Numbered from the stretch's first letter, positions 1-5,102 are shown. The stretch is 8,541 nucleotides of DNA from Bacillota bacterium (GCA_020059765.1 JAGVBM010000293.1:1-8541), one strand, 5' to 3'. Program-made: numbers and translations. The notes: generated by a model from the letters alone, not told the origin.

Positions 1-244
1 CGTCAATAGAACCAGGCTGAGAATCAACAACCGTCACTTGCTCTTCAAGAATTTCTTCAAGCGCAATACTGTCACGTACAATCGCTTCAATTTCCGCGTC
101 CCGCGCACCGATCAACCCAAACAAGCCGCGAGACGGTTGCGTCAGAACAATGACCTCCACTTGATCCCTTGTTACTCCGAGCTTGCTTAAAGCAATTTGA
201 ATCGCATCCTCAATTGTCTTCCCGGTGGCGATTACCTTTTTCAT
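1..244 (-). CDS. jag: Jag/KhpB RNA-binding protein, N-terminal part (runs off the window)
   Basis: Reading leftward from the ATG at 244-242 gives 81 codons with no stop; the gene leaves the window at base 1. The protein starts MKKVIATGKTIEDAIQIAL and continues with a PSRGLFGLIGARDAEIEA stretch (about residues 36-53), which is the Jag_N domain with its conserved G-LFG--G core. In this family Jag_N is followed by KH and R3H RNA-binding domains, which would lie outside the window. Jag (SpoIIIJ-associated protein, KhpB) is a cytoplasmic RNA-binding protein linked to cell-envelope and division control, and is usually encoded directly after yidC. Here its ATG overlaps the yidC stop as ATGA, so translation is probably coupled. 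A purine-rich stretch in the yidC 3' end (GGAGGCGCC, just before the start) serves as ribosome binding site. The identification is firm; only the C-terminal domains are unseen. Confidence 0.93.
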   Translation of the reverse strand, partial: MKKVIATGKTIEDAIQIALSKLGVTRDQVEVIVLTQPSRGLFGLIGARDAEIEAIVRDSIALEEILEEQVTVVDSQPGSID

Positions 245-975
245 TTTGTGGCGCCTCCCTGATTGGCTGCCCGCTGAGGTTTCAAAAAGTAATACTGGAT
301 GATCGTCAAAAGGTTGCCGAATACCCAATATAATGACAAGGCGGCCGGAAACGAAAAGCTAAAGAAGAAAATCATGCCCGGCATGATGTACAGCAGCATT
401 TTTTGCTGCGGATCGTTGGCGTTTGCCATAGTCATCTTAGTCTGAACAAAAGTTGTCAATGCTGCCAGTGCCGGCAACACATAGTGCTCCGGTTTGCCGA
501 GGGTGATTCCGCCTAAAATCGTGGTCGCCTGGGTAATATGAGGGTTGTACATGATCGCCTGATAGAGTGCAATCAAGATCGGCATCTGCACCAATATCGG
601 GAAACAGCCCGACAATGGATTGGTTCCTTTCTCCTGGAACAGTCTCATCATTTCCTGGTTCATTTTTTGCGGGTCATTTTTATGTTTTTCACGAATCTTG
701 TTCATCTCCGGCTGCATTTCCTGCATGACTTTCGTATGTTTCAGCTGCTTGAACATCAGCGGGAAAATAATGATCCGAATAATCAGTGTAACGATTAAGA
801 TCGCTATCCCATAGTCCAAGACCAAGTTGGCAAAGTAATCAAGTCCGTCGGAAATAATGCCGACAAACTTTCCCCAAATATTGGAACGGTCGAGCGTACC
901 TCCTGTAGTGGGTGCGCAGCCGGTCGCTCCGATGGCTAACAAAGCAAATAATGAAAATAGTCCCAATTTCCGCAA
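241..975 (-). CDS. yidC: Membrane protein insertase YidC / SpoIIIJ (Oxa1 family), lipoprotein type
   Basis: Inserts and folds membrane proteins, alone or with Sec. With the TTG start at 975-973 the protein is 244 aa. It begins MRKLGLFSLFALLAIGATGC, a short lipoprotein signal peptide with the lipid-modified Cys at residue 20, as in Gram-positive YidC/SpoIIIJ. The 60KD_IMP domain follows: first membrane helix with the groove Arg (about R67, in LIIRIIIFPL), a charged cytoplasmic loop (FKQLKHTKVMQEMQPEMNKI), then helices containing NPLSGCFPILVQMPILIALY, and a C-terminal LYWVFGNLLTIIQ helix. Basal and sporulation roles are known for the SpoIIIJ paralogue; which applies here is inferred from its place beside jag. 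The TTG is chosen because AGGAGG lies 9 bases upstream and because the frame extended upstream to 1053 would bury the signal peptide behind a charged segment that overlaps yidD. Confidence 0.93.
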   Translation of the reverse strand: MRKLGLFSLFALLAIGATGCAPTTGGTLDRSNIWGKFVGIISDGLDYFANLVLDYGIAILIVTLIIRIIIFPLMFKQLKHTKVMQEMQPEMNKIREKHKNDPQKMNQEMMRLFQEKGTNPLSGCFPILVQMPILIALYQAIMYNPHITQATTILGGITLGKPEHYVLPALAALTTFVQTKMTMANANDPQQKMLLYIMPGMIFFFSFSFPAALSLYWVFGNLLTIIQYYFLKPQRAANQGGATK

Positions 976-984
976 ATGATAGTC

Positions 985-990
985 CCTCCT
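985..990 (-). promoter_or_regulatory. Ribosome binding site fixing the yidC TTG start
   Basis: On the minus strand AGGAGG ends 9 bases before the TTG at 975-973. Its last bases overlap the yidD stop codon (TAG, 991-989), so yidD and yidC translation are closely linked. No comparable site serves the longer frame that begins at 1053. Confidence 0.8.
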
Positions 991-1222
991 AGTGTGATCC
1001 CCGTTTTTTCGGTTCCGGAACCGGGTCAAATCCACCCGGATGCCACGGCGCACATTTTACAACCCGTTTGACTGTCAACCAGCCCCCCCGTGCCACACCA
1101 TGCTTATCAATCGCTTCCAATCCGTATGCGGAGCAGGTTGGATAAAAGCGACAGGAAGGCGGTTTCAACGGGGATATCCACTTTCTGTAGAACATGATAA
1201 GTGCCATGACCAATCGTTTCAT
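989..1222 (-). CDS. yidD: Membrane protein insertion efficiency factor YidD
   Basis: A 77-aa protein of the YidD (DUF37) family, the usual length. It shows an amphipathic N-terminal helix (MKRLVMALIMFYRKWISPL), the family core CRFYPTCSAYGLEAI at about residues 24-38 with Cys24 and Cys30, and the second conserved block KRVVKCAPWHPGGFDPVP at about 52-69. In Escherichia coli YidD is a membrane-associated protein that helps YidC-dependent insertion, and its gene sits between rnpA and yidC exactly as here. It starts one base after the rnpA stop (TAA 1226-1224) and its stop overlaps the yidC ribosome binding site. The start is the ATG at 1222, preceded by a modest AAAGGG site inside the end of rnpA. 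In B. subtilis the homologue is encoded elsewhere, so this arrangement helps separate the organism from that genus. Confidence 0.93.
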   Translation of the reverse strand: MKRLVMALIMFYRKWISPLKPPSCRFYPTCSAYGLEAIDKHGVARGGWLTVKRVVKCAPWHPGGFDPVPEPKKRGSH

Positions 1223-1223
1223 C

Positions 1224-1568
1224 TTATGTACCCTTTTTCAAATACCCTGTTTTTACTAGTAAGTGTACTAGATTTTTGCGGATCTCGTCAAAGCCGAGAT
1301 CGGCTGCAGCCGGTCGGGCAATAATCACAAAATCCACTGAAAGTGCAGGATCCGCAAGTTCCAGACGGAATGCCTCACGCAGTAAACGTTTGACTCTATT
1401 GCGGACAACGGCATTCCCCACTTTTTTGGACACGGAAAAACCGACCCGATAATGATCCAACCGGTTCGGAGCATGGTAGATCACCATAAAACGATTGGCA
1501 AATGATCTGCCTTCTTTAAAAACACGCCCAAAATCACGATTATCCTTCAAACGAAACGTTTTATTCAT
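1224..1568 (-). CDS. rnpA: Ribonuclease P protein component
   Basis: Protein cofactor of RNase P, which removes the 5' leader from pre-tRNA; it binds the catalytic RNA and the leader. The 114-aa length is typical. The N-terminus MNKTFRLKDNRDFGRVFKEG, the FSVSKKVGNAVVRNR stretch and the RNR motif region VGNAVVRNRVKRLLREAFR (about residues 50-68) are diagnostic. The ATG at 1568-1566 has GAGAGG 5 bases upstream on the minus strand. It lies 127 bp downstream of rpmH and one base before yidD. A terminator follows rpmH, so expression may need read-through or the weak internal promoter candidate noted separately. Confidence 0.96.
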   Translation of the reverse strand: MNKTFRLKDNRDFGRVFKEGRSFANRFMVIYHAPNRLDHYRVGFSVSKKVGNAVVRNRVKRLLREAFRLELADPALSVDFVIIARPAAADLGFDEIRKNLVHLLVKTGYLKKGT

Positions 1569-1616
1569 AACTACCTCTCAGTATGGCGAAGAAGACAGCT
1601 TTTTAAACGTATTTCA

Positions 1617-1649
1617 ATTATACTGAAAAGCTTCGCCGGCAACATGCAA
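1617..1649 (-). promoter_or_regulatory. Weak candidate internal promoter for rnpA-yidD-yidC-jag
   Basis: Minus strand, in the rpmH-rnpA gap: a perfect -10 TATAAT at 1622-1617. The best -35-like hexamer, TTGCAT at 1649-1644, is 21 bp away, which is too far for a normal sigma-A promoter, and no TGn extension precedes the -10. It is listed because the gap also carries a terminator just after rpmH, which would make a promoter useful here. Confidence 0.25.
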
Positions 1650-1671
1650 AGAGAAATTGATCAGTTTATGT

Positions 1672-1696
1672 AAAAAAAGACCACAAATTTGTGGCC
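1672..1696 (-). terminator. Intrinsic terminator overlapping the rpmH stop codon
   Basis: In the minus-sense RNA a 7-bp stem (GGCCACA with UGUGGUC, including one G-U pair) closes an AAUU loop and is followed directly by seven U (plus-strand A run 1672-1678). The core CCACAAATTTGTGG (1681-1694) is a perfect palindrome. The first stem base falls in the rpmH TAG codon (1698-1696). It probably gives partial termination, so that L34 is made in excess over RNase P protein and YidC. Confidence 0.7.
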
Positions 1697-1830
1697 TATG
1701 CGGACAGTACCTTTCTACCTTTGCGACGACGAGCTGCCAAAACCCTGCGGCCGTTTTTGCTGCTCATCCGTTTCCGAAAACCGTGAACCTTCTTACGCTT
1801 GCGAACATTCGGTTGAAAAGTCGGCTTCAT
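1696..1830 (-). CDS. rpmH: Large ribosomal subunit protein bL34
   Basis: A 44-aa, very basic protein, MKPTFQPNVRKRKKVHGFRK onward, then RMSSKNGRRVLAARRRKGRK and VLSA. This is the standard bL34 sequence and length; it binds 23S rRNA in the large subunit. Start is ATG at 1830-1828, with AGGGGG (plus-strand 1846-1841) 10 bases upstream. It is the first gene of the leftward cluster next to oriC, as in most bacteria. A strong promoter lies about 80 bp upstream and a terminator overlaps its stop. Its leader (about 1831-1905) also has a small inverted repeat, GGAAAT/ATTTCC at 1878-1891, of unknown meaning. Confidence 0.97.
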   Translation of the reverse strand: MKPTFQPNVRKRKKVHGFRKRMSSKNGRRVLAARRRKGRKVLSA

Positions 1831-1911
1831 AATTGCTACACCCCCTATATAGAAAAGAAAGCTTATGAGTAGTCAAAGGAAATCAATTTCCCTCTATTCG
1901 CATACTAAAAC

Positions 1912-1941
1912 ATTATAGACAGTTTCCCGACACTATGTCAA
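1912..1941 (-). promoter_or_regulatory. Near-perfect sigma-A promoter of rpmH
   Basis: On the minus strand, -35 TTGACA at 1941-1936 and -10 TATAAT at 1917-1912, both consensus, are separated by 18 bp. Transcription would start near 1905, giving a leader of about 75 nt before rpmH. A DnaA box (1964-1972) and a Spo0A-type box (1975-1981) lie just upstream, so initiator or Spo0A binding could affect it; that effect is inferred only. Confidence 0.85.
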
Positions 1942-1963
1942 GAAACGTTCCTGAGACCGACTA

Positions 1964-1972
1964 TGTGAATAA
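1964..1972 (-). promoter_or_regulatory. DnaA box TTATTCACA
   Basis: Matches TTATNCACA on the minus strand. It is the box nearest rpmH and directly abuts the first Spo0A-type box. Confidence 0.75.
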
Positions 1973-1974
1973 CT

Positions 1975-1981
1975 TTCGACA
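1975..1981 (-). promoter_or_regulatory. Candidate Spo0A box (TGTCGAA), first of two
   Basis: Minus-strand TGTCGAA is an exact match to the 0A-box core. In B. subtilis, Spo0A binds boxes in oriC, several overlapping DnaA boxes, and limits initiation at sporulation. Here it lies two bases from a DnaA box (1964-1972). Confidence 0.5.
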
Positions 1982-2004
1982 GCATGTCCAGAAAATCCAC
2001 AAAG

Positions 2005-2011
2005 TTCGACA
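2005..2011 (-). promoter_or_regulatory. Candidate Spo0A box (TGTCGAA), second of two
   Basis: A second exact TGTCGAA in the same orientation, 30 bp (about three helical turns) from the first. A weak DnaA-box match ends at 2001, four bases away. Confidence 0.5.
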
Positions 2012-2025
2012 TATTTTTCAACATC

Positions 2026-2034
2026 TTATTCACA
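2026..2034 (+). promoter_or_regulatory. DnaA box TTATTCACA
   Basis: Matches TTATNCACA on the plus strand. A weaker copy (CAATCCACA, 2033-2041) overlaps its end, giving a tandem pair. Confidence 0.75.
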
Positions 2035-2077
2035 ATCCACACCCCTGTGCAGGACCACATGTGAGTAGACTCGGTTT

Positions 2078-2086
2078 TGTGGATAA
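2078..2086 (-). promoter_or_regulatory. DnaA box, perfect TTATCCACA
   Basis: Exact consensus on the minus strand, 14 bases upstream of the candidate -35 of the dnaA promoter and next to a nine-A run at 2089-2097. Confidence 0.85.
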
Positions 2087-2100
2087 GTAAAAAAAAATCA

Positions 2101-2130
2101 TTGCAGTCAAGGACGAATTTTTGTTATATT
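2101..2130 (+). promoter_or_regulatory. Candidate dnaA promoter (extended -10)
   Basis: A TTGCAG -35-like hexamer (2101-2106), 18 bp, then TATATT (2125-2130) preceded by TG at 2122-2123, an extended -10. Transcription would start near 2137 and leave a leader of about 260 nt. DnaA boxes flank it (2078-2086; 2145-2153, one mismatch), which fits autorepression. The -35 matches only TTG of the consensus, so confidence is moderate. Confidence 0.5.
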
Positions 2131-2168
2131 GATTTTGCAAATGTAGTGGATAACTTCTCCGAAACCGT

Positions 2169-2197
2169 ATAGTTATCCACATCTTGTGGATAACTAT
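2169..2197. repeat. 29-bp perfect palindrome made of two facing DnaA boxes
   Basis: Arms of 13 bp (ATAGTTATCCACA, 2169-2181, and its complement, 2185-2197) around the spacer TCT. Each arm contains an exact consensus DnaA box (plus strand 2173-2181, minus strand 2185-2193). A third box with one mismatch (2197-2205) follows at once. If transcribed from the dnaA promoter, it would fold into a strong hairpin near the 5' end of the mRNA. Confidence 0.9.
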
Positions 2198-2226
2198 GTG
2201 AATACTTATCCTCTCATGGAATTATT

Positions 2227-2235
2227 TTATCCACA
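2227..2235 (+). promoter_or_regulatory. DnaA box, perfect TTATCCACA
   Basis: Exact consensus, plus strand, 30 bp downstream of the two-box palindrome. Confidence 0.85.
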
Positions 2236-2301
2236 TTTCCTCAATATGTTTTTCAAATTCCGTACATCAATACGAAATTACGACAAATTTCGCGCGTCTG
2301 C

Positions 2302-2310
2302 TTATCCACA
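2302..2310 (+). promoter_or_regulatory. DnaA box, perfect TTATCCACA, nearest dnaA
   Basis: Exact consensus, plus strand, 86 bp before the dnaA ATG. Its last base is the first base of the inverted repeat at 2310-2330. Confidence 0.85.
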
Positions 2311-2351
2311 GTTCTTTCAGAAAAAGAACTCCCACCCGTGGATTTTTTTTT
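2310..2351 (+). other. Hairpin followed by a nine-T run in the dnaA leader
   Basis: Perfect 8-bp arms AGTTCTTT (2310-2317) and AAAGAACT (2323-2330) close a 5-base loop. After a CCCACCCGTGGA segment with only a very short stem comes a run of nine T (2343-2351). The pieces resemble an attenuator, but the strong stem is 12 bases from the T run, so termination is not assured. Confidence 0.35.
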
Positions 2352-2377
2352 CTTTTCGATTCATTGTTATACATATT

Positions 2378-2383
2378 AGGAGG
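2378..2383 (+). promoter_or_regulatory. Ribosome binding site fixing the dnaA start
   Basis: A full AGGAGG with 12 bases to the ATG at 2396. The spacing is a little long, but there is no other in-frame start nearby and the protein then begins like known DnaA proteins. Confidence 0.75.
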
Positions 2384-2395
2384 TATATTGGATCC

Positions 2396-3757
2396 ATGGA
2401 TCGACAAGCCGGCGACCTTTGGCAAAAGACTCTTTCCTTGTTGGAACATACATTGTCCAAACCCAGCTTTGAAACTTGGTTTAAAGCCACCAAACCGTTA
2501 TCTATCGAAGGCAACACGTTGGTTGTCAGTGTCCCTAATGACTTTTCCCGGGACTGGCTGGAATCAAGATACTTGGGAATTATCAAAGAAACTCTTTCCG
2601 CCATTACCATGAAAGACATGAATATAAAACTTGTCATTCCGCAAATTTCCGAAGACCAATTTGAAACAAATGCGGTACGTCGGACAAAGGAAACAAATGC
2701 CCGAGCGGAAAAGGATCTCTCGGAAGAGTACATACCTTCTGCTTTGAACCCGAAATATACATTCGATACATTTGTCATCGGTGCAGGCAACCGATTTGCT
2801 CACGCCGCTTCACTTGCGGTAGCGGAAGCGCCTGCCAAAGCGTATAACCCACTGTTTATCTACGGGGGTGTCGGACTTGGCAAAACCCATTTGATGCATG
2901 CCATCGGCCATTATGTGCTTGAGCACAATCCTTCGGCGAAAGTGATGTATATTTCGTCCGAGAAATTTACAAATGAGTTTATCAATGCGATTCAATACAA
3001 CCGAACCGAGGATTTTCGCAACAAATACCGCAGTATCGACGTTTTGTTAATTGATGATATTCAGTTTCTGGCTGGAAAAGAACAAACACAGGAAGAGTTT
3101 TTCCATACGTTCAACACGCTGCATGAAGAAAGCAAACAAATCATCATCTCCAGTGACCGTCCGCCGAAAGACATCCCGACACTGGAGGATCGGCTTCGTT
3201 CGAGGTTCGAGTGGGGACTGATCACAGATATTCAACCCCCCGACTTGGAGACGCGGGTAGCGATTCTGTTAAAAAAAGCAAAAGCTGACGGACTGAACAT
3301 TCCCAACGATGTAATCATGTATATCGCCAACAAGATTGACACGAACATCCGCGAATTGGAAGGTGCCCTGATTCGCGTTGTCGCTTATTCGTCGTTGATC
3401 AATCACGACTTGTCCGCCGATTTGGCTGCGGAAGCTTTGAAAGACATCATTCATGATTCGCGGCCAAAGTCAATCACCATTACCGACATCCAAAGGATTG
3501 TCGGAGAATATTACGATCTGCGGATTGAGGATTTCAAAGCAAAGAAACGGACAAAAGCTGTTGCCTTCCCGCGTCAAATTGCCATGTACTTGGCAAGGGA
3601 ATTGACCGATTTTTCACTGCCAAAAATCGGAGATGAATTTGGCGGTCGTGACCATACCACCGTGATTCACGCTCATGAAAAAATCAGCAAAGAATTGGTA
3701 CAGAACTTTTCCTTGCGGCAAACGGTAGAGGAACTAAAAGAGAAGATCCAAATCTGA
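2396..3757 (+). CDS. dnaA: Chromosomal replication initiator protein DnaA
   Basis: AAA+ ATPase that binds DnaA boxes, forms a filament at oriC and opens the duplex; it also regulates transcription. At 453 aa it has normal bacillar length. Domain I (MDRQAGDLWQKTLSLLE onward, about 1-85) is followed by a short linker (about 86-115), then the AAA+ domain with Walker A GGVGLGKT (157-164), the initiator-specific segment near YRSIDVLLIDDIQF, Walker B LLIDDIQF (217-224), the arginine-finger region LEDRLRSRFEWGL (263-275) and sensor 2 NIRELEGAL (317-325). Domain IV has the DNA-binding signature GGRDHTTVIHAHEKI (416-430). The frame stays open upstream to a GTG at 2186, but that stretch consists of DnaA boxes and lacks a ribosome site. 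It is flanked on both sides by the boxes it binds, and dnaN follows 197 bp later. Confidence 0.98.
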   Translation: MDRQAGDLWQKTLSLLEHTLSKPSFETWFKATKPLSIEGNTLVVSVPNDFSRDWLESRYLGIIKETLSAITMKDMNIKLVIPQISEDQFETNAVRRTKETNARAEKDLSEEYIPSALNPKYTFDTFVIGAGNRFAHAASLAVAEAPAKAYNPLFIYGGVGLGKTHLMHAIGHYVLEHNPSAKVMYISSEKFTNEFINAIQYNRTEDFRNKYRSIDVLLIDDIQFLAGKEQTQEEFFHTFNTLHEESKQIIISSDRPPKDIPTLEDRLRSRFEWGLITDIQPPDLETRVAILLKKAKADGLNIPNDVIMYIANKIDTNIRELEGALIRVVAYSSLINHDLSADLAAEALKDIIHDSRPKSITITDIQRIVGEYYDLRIEDFKAKKRTKAVAFPRQIAMYLARELTDFSLPKIGDEFGGRDHTTVIHAHEKISKELVQNFSLRQTVEELKEKIQI

Positions 3758-3785
3758 GTTGAAAATGTGGACAGGCAGGGGACTC

Positions 3786-3849
3786 TTATCAACAACTTAT
3801 CCACACGAATAAGCGTGGACAAATGAACCCTTCATCTGGGTTACCCACA
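3786..3849 (+). other. oriC: oriC part 2: DnaA boxes in the dnaA-dnaN gap (incC-like)
   Basis: An exact TTATCCACA at 3797-3805 is flanked by TTATCAACA (3786-3794) and TTACCCACA (3841-3849), each with one mismatch and all on the plus strand. Two-mismatch copies lie at 3766-3774 and 3814-3822 (minus). In B. subtilis the equivalent gap holds the boxes that load DnaA onto the unwinding site; order and orientation agree here. Confidence 0.85.
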
Positions 3850-3861
3850 AACTCACAGGCC

Positions 3862-3879
3862 TTATTACTATTACTACTG
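3862..3879 (+). other. DnaA-trio element of the origin unwinding site
   Basis: Six consecutive triplets TTA TTA CTA TTA CTA CTG, which read 3'-AAT AAT GAT AAT GAT GAC-5' on the other strand. That is the DnaA-trio pattern (3'-(G/A)AT-5') which guides DnaA from the duplex box onto one strand. They start 12 bases after the box at 3841-3849, with a GC-containing spacer between, matching the described box-spacer-trio order. Confidence 0.8.
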
Positions 3880-3911
3880 GTTAGATTTATATCTAACATA
3901 AATATGATATG
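3880..3911. other. AT-rich probable DNA unwinding segment with an inverted repeat
   Basis: About 32 bp, nearly all A/T, directly after the DnaA-trios. It begins with GTTAGATTTATATCTAAC (3880-3897), 7-bp arms around a TTAT loop. A TATGAT at 3903-3908 could be a dnaN -10, but no good -35 is present, so dnaN may rely on read-through from dnaA. Confidence 0.6.
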
Positions 3912-3938
3912 TTCCAACGGACACTTTTATGATTCAAC

Positions 3939-3945
3939 AAGGAGG
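3939..3945 (+). promoter_or_regulatory. Ribosome binding site fixing the dnaN GTG start
   Basis: AAGGAGG lies 9 bases before the GTG at 3955. The in-frame ATG at 3823 has no such site and would translate through the origin elements. Confidence 0.85.
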
Positions 3946-3954
3946 ATTTATTAC

Positions 3955-5091
3955 GTGAAATTATCTGTAGAACGTAGTTCGCTGCTTTCCGCCATACAAA
4001 CTGTCCAGCGGGCAGTTTCAACGAAAACGACGATCCCGATTTTATCGGGTATTAAAATCGCGGTGGATCAGACGGGACTCAAAATGACAGCGACTGACTT
4101 GGAAACGGGAATTGAAACGAGTCTGCCCGCTTTGCTCAACAATGATCCGATTTTACAGGTCATGGAAGAAGGGGCGATCGTTCTGTCTGCCCGCTATTTG
4201 TCGGAAATTGTACGAAAACTTCCCCATTCCAGCGTTGAAATCGAAGTTAAACAAAACTATTTGACTGTGATCCGTTCGGGATCTTCCGAATTCAATCTGC
4301 ACGGATTGCATGCGGAGGAGTTTCCACGTCTGCCGCTCATACACGGAAACCAAGTATTCAGTCTTCCGGCTCTGGTCTTAAAGGACTTGATTCGACAGAC
4401 TGTTCCAGCCATATCGACAGAAGAGATTCGTCCGGTGTTGACGGGTGTCGTCATGTCCTTGAAAGACGGACAGTTGCGTTTTGTCGCCACTGACAGTCAC
4501 CGGCTTGCCCAGCGAGTTGCCAGCGTGGAGGCACCTGCAGATTTGACTTTTTCCAATGTGATTGTGCCAGGGAAAAGTTTGTCCGAATTGGGACGACTGT
4601 TGCCGGATAATGACAGTTTGGTCGATGTAGTGATTGCGGATAATCAGATCTTGTTTAAAATGGAATATACACAGTTTTATTCCCGCTTGATTGACGGCCA
4701 ATATCCGGATACCAGCCGCATCATTCCGACTTCTTTTAAGACGGAATTCAGAGTCGGTTCAAAAGATCTGTTGGAAGCGGTGGAACGAGCTGCATTAATT
4801 GCCCGGGATAATGACAATAATGTAGTAAGACTGGACGTCAAACGGAATTTGGTCGAAATCTCATCGAACTCTCCCGATGTCGGAAAAGTTTCGGAAACTC
4901 TCAGTCATGGGTCTGTTTCCGGCGAAGAATTGTTAATCGCTTTTAACGCCAAGTATTTGATTGATGCGTTGCGAGTGATTGAAAGTGAAGAAATCGTAAT
5001 TCAGTTTACCGGTTCGATGAGTCCTTTCTTGATTAATCAAATTGAGAATCCAAACTATCTCCATCTCATACTTCCTGTCAGGATCTATTAG
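3955..5091 (+). CDS. dnaN: DNA polymerase III sliding clamp (beta subunit)
   Basis: Ring-shaped dimer that tethers the replicative polymerase and other clamp-binding proteins to DNA. With the GTG start the protein is 378 aa, the usual length, and begins MKLSVERSSLLSAIQTVQRA like other clamps. Three clamp domains are expected at about 1-125, 128-250 and 255-378. Visible family motifs are TATDLETGIE (46-55), ATDSHRLA (178-185), FNAKYLIDAL (330-339) and the C-terminal LILPVRIY, part of the partner-binding pocket region. No key segment is missing. The stop codon overlaps the ribosome site of yaaA, so the two are probably co-translated from one mRNA. Confidence 0.98.
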   Translation: MKLSVERSSLLSAIQTVQRAVSTKTTIPILSGIKIAVDQTGLKMTATDLETGIETSLPALLNNDPILQVMEEGAIVLSARYLSEIVRKLPHSSVEIEVKQNYLTVIRSGSSEFNLHGLHAEEFPRLPLIHGNQVFSLPALVLKDLIRQTVPAISTEEIRPVLTGVVMSLKDGQLRFVATDSHRLAQRVASVEAPADLTFSNVIVPGKSLSELGRLLPDNDSLVDVVIADNQILFKMEYTQFYSRLIDGQYPDTSRIIPTSFKTEFRVGSKDLLEAVERAALIARDNDNNVVRLDVKRNLVEISSNSPDVGKVSETLSHGSVSGEELLIAFNAKYLIDALRVIESEEIVIQFTGSMSPFLINQIENPNYLHLILPVRIY

Positions 5092-5095
5092 GAGG
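5090..5095 (+). promoter_or_regulatory. Ribosome binding site fixing the yaaA TTG start
   Basis: AGGAGG shares its first two bases with the dnaN TAG and sits 7 bases before the TTG at 5103. No ATG with a ribosome site is available in this frame. Confidence 0.8.
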
Positions 5096-5102
5096 TCAGG
5101 AC

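Larger units (their letters stand above)
1960..2395. other. oriC: oriC part 1: DnaA-box cluster upstream of dnaA (incAB-like)
   Basis: The 565 bp between rpmH and dnaA hold no gene. They contain seven 9-mers matching TTATNCACA: minus strand at 1964-1972, 2078-2086 and 2185-2193; plus strand at 2026-2034, 2173-2181, 2227-2235 and 2302-2310. Two more have one mismatch (2145-2153 and 2197-2205, minus), and weaker TCCACA half-matches end at 2001 and 2041. A run of nine A lies at 2089-2097. The cluster between rpmH and dnaA is the standard bacillar origin location; with the dnaA-dnaN gap it forms a bipartite oriC. It also overlaps the candidate dnaA promoter, so DnaA probably represses its own gene. 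Confidence 0.92.

Noticed and set aside
976..1053. A 26-residue N-terminal extension of YidC to 1053.
   Set aside because: It would overlap yidD and place charged residues before the lipoprotein signal; the TTG at 975 has a consensus ribosome site.
1657..1872. A plus-strand 71-codon frame opposite rpmH.
   Set aside because: It is the antisense shadow of the strongly conserved L34 gene and has no ribosome site.
2186..2395. The dnaA frame stays open 70 codons upstream to a GTG at 2186, suggesting an N-terminal extension.
   Set aside because: It would translate DnaA boxes and the leader hairpin, has no ribosome site at 2186, and the ATG at 2396 has AGGAGG and gives a normal-length DnaA.
3823..3954. 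The dnaN frame extends 44 codons upstream to an ATG at 3823.
   Set aside because: No ribosome site there; the stretch is the DnaA-trio and AT-rich origin DNA, while the GTG at 3955 has AAGGAGG and yields the standard 378-aa clamp.
1831..3954. Looked for parS-like sites (TGTTNCACGTGAAACA) near the origin.
   Set aside because: No CACGTG-centred match was seen in the intergenic DNA.
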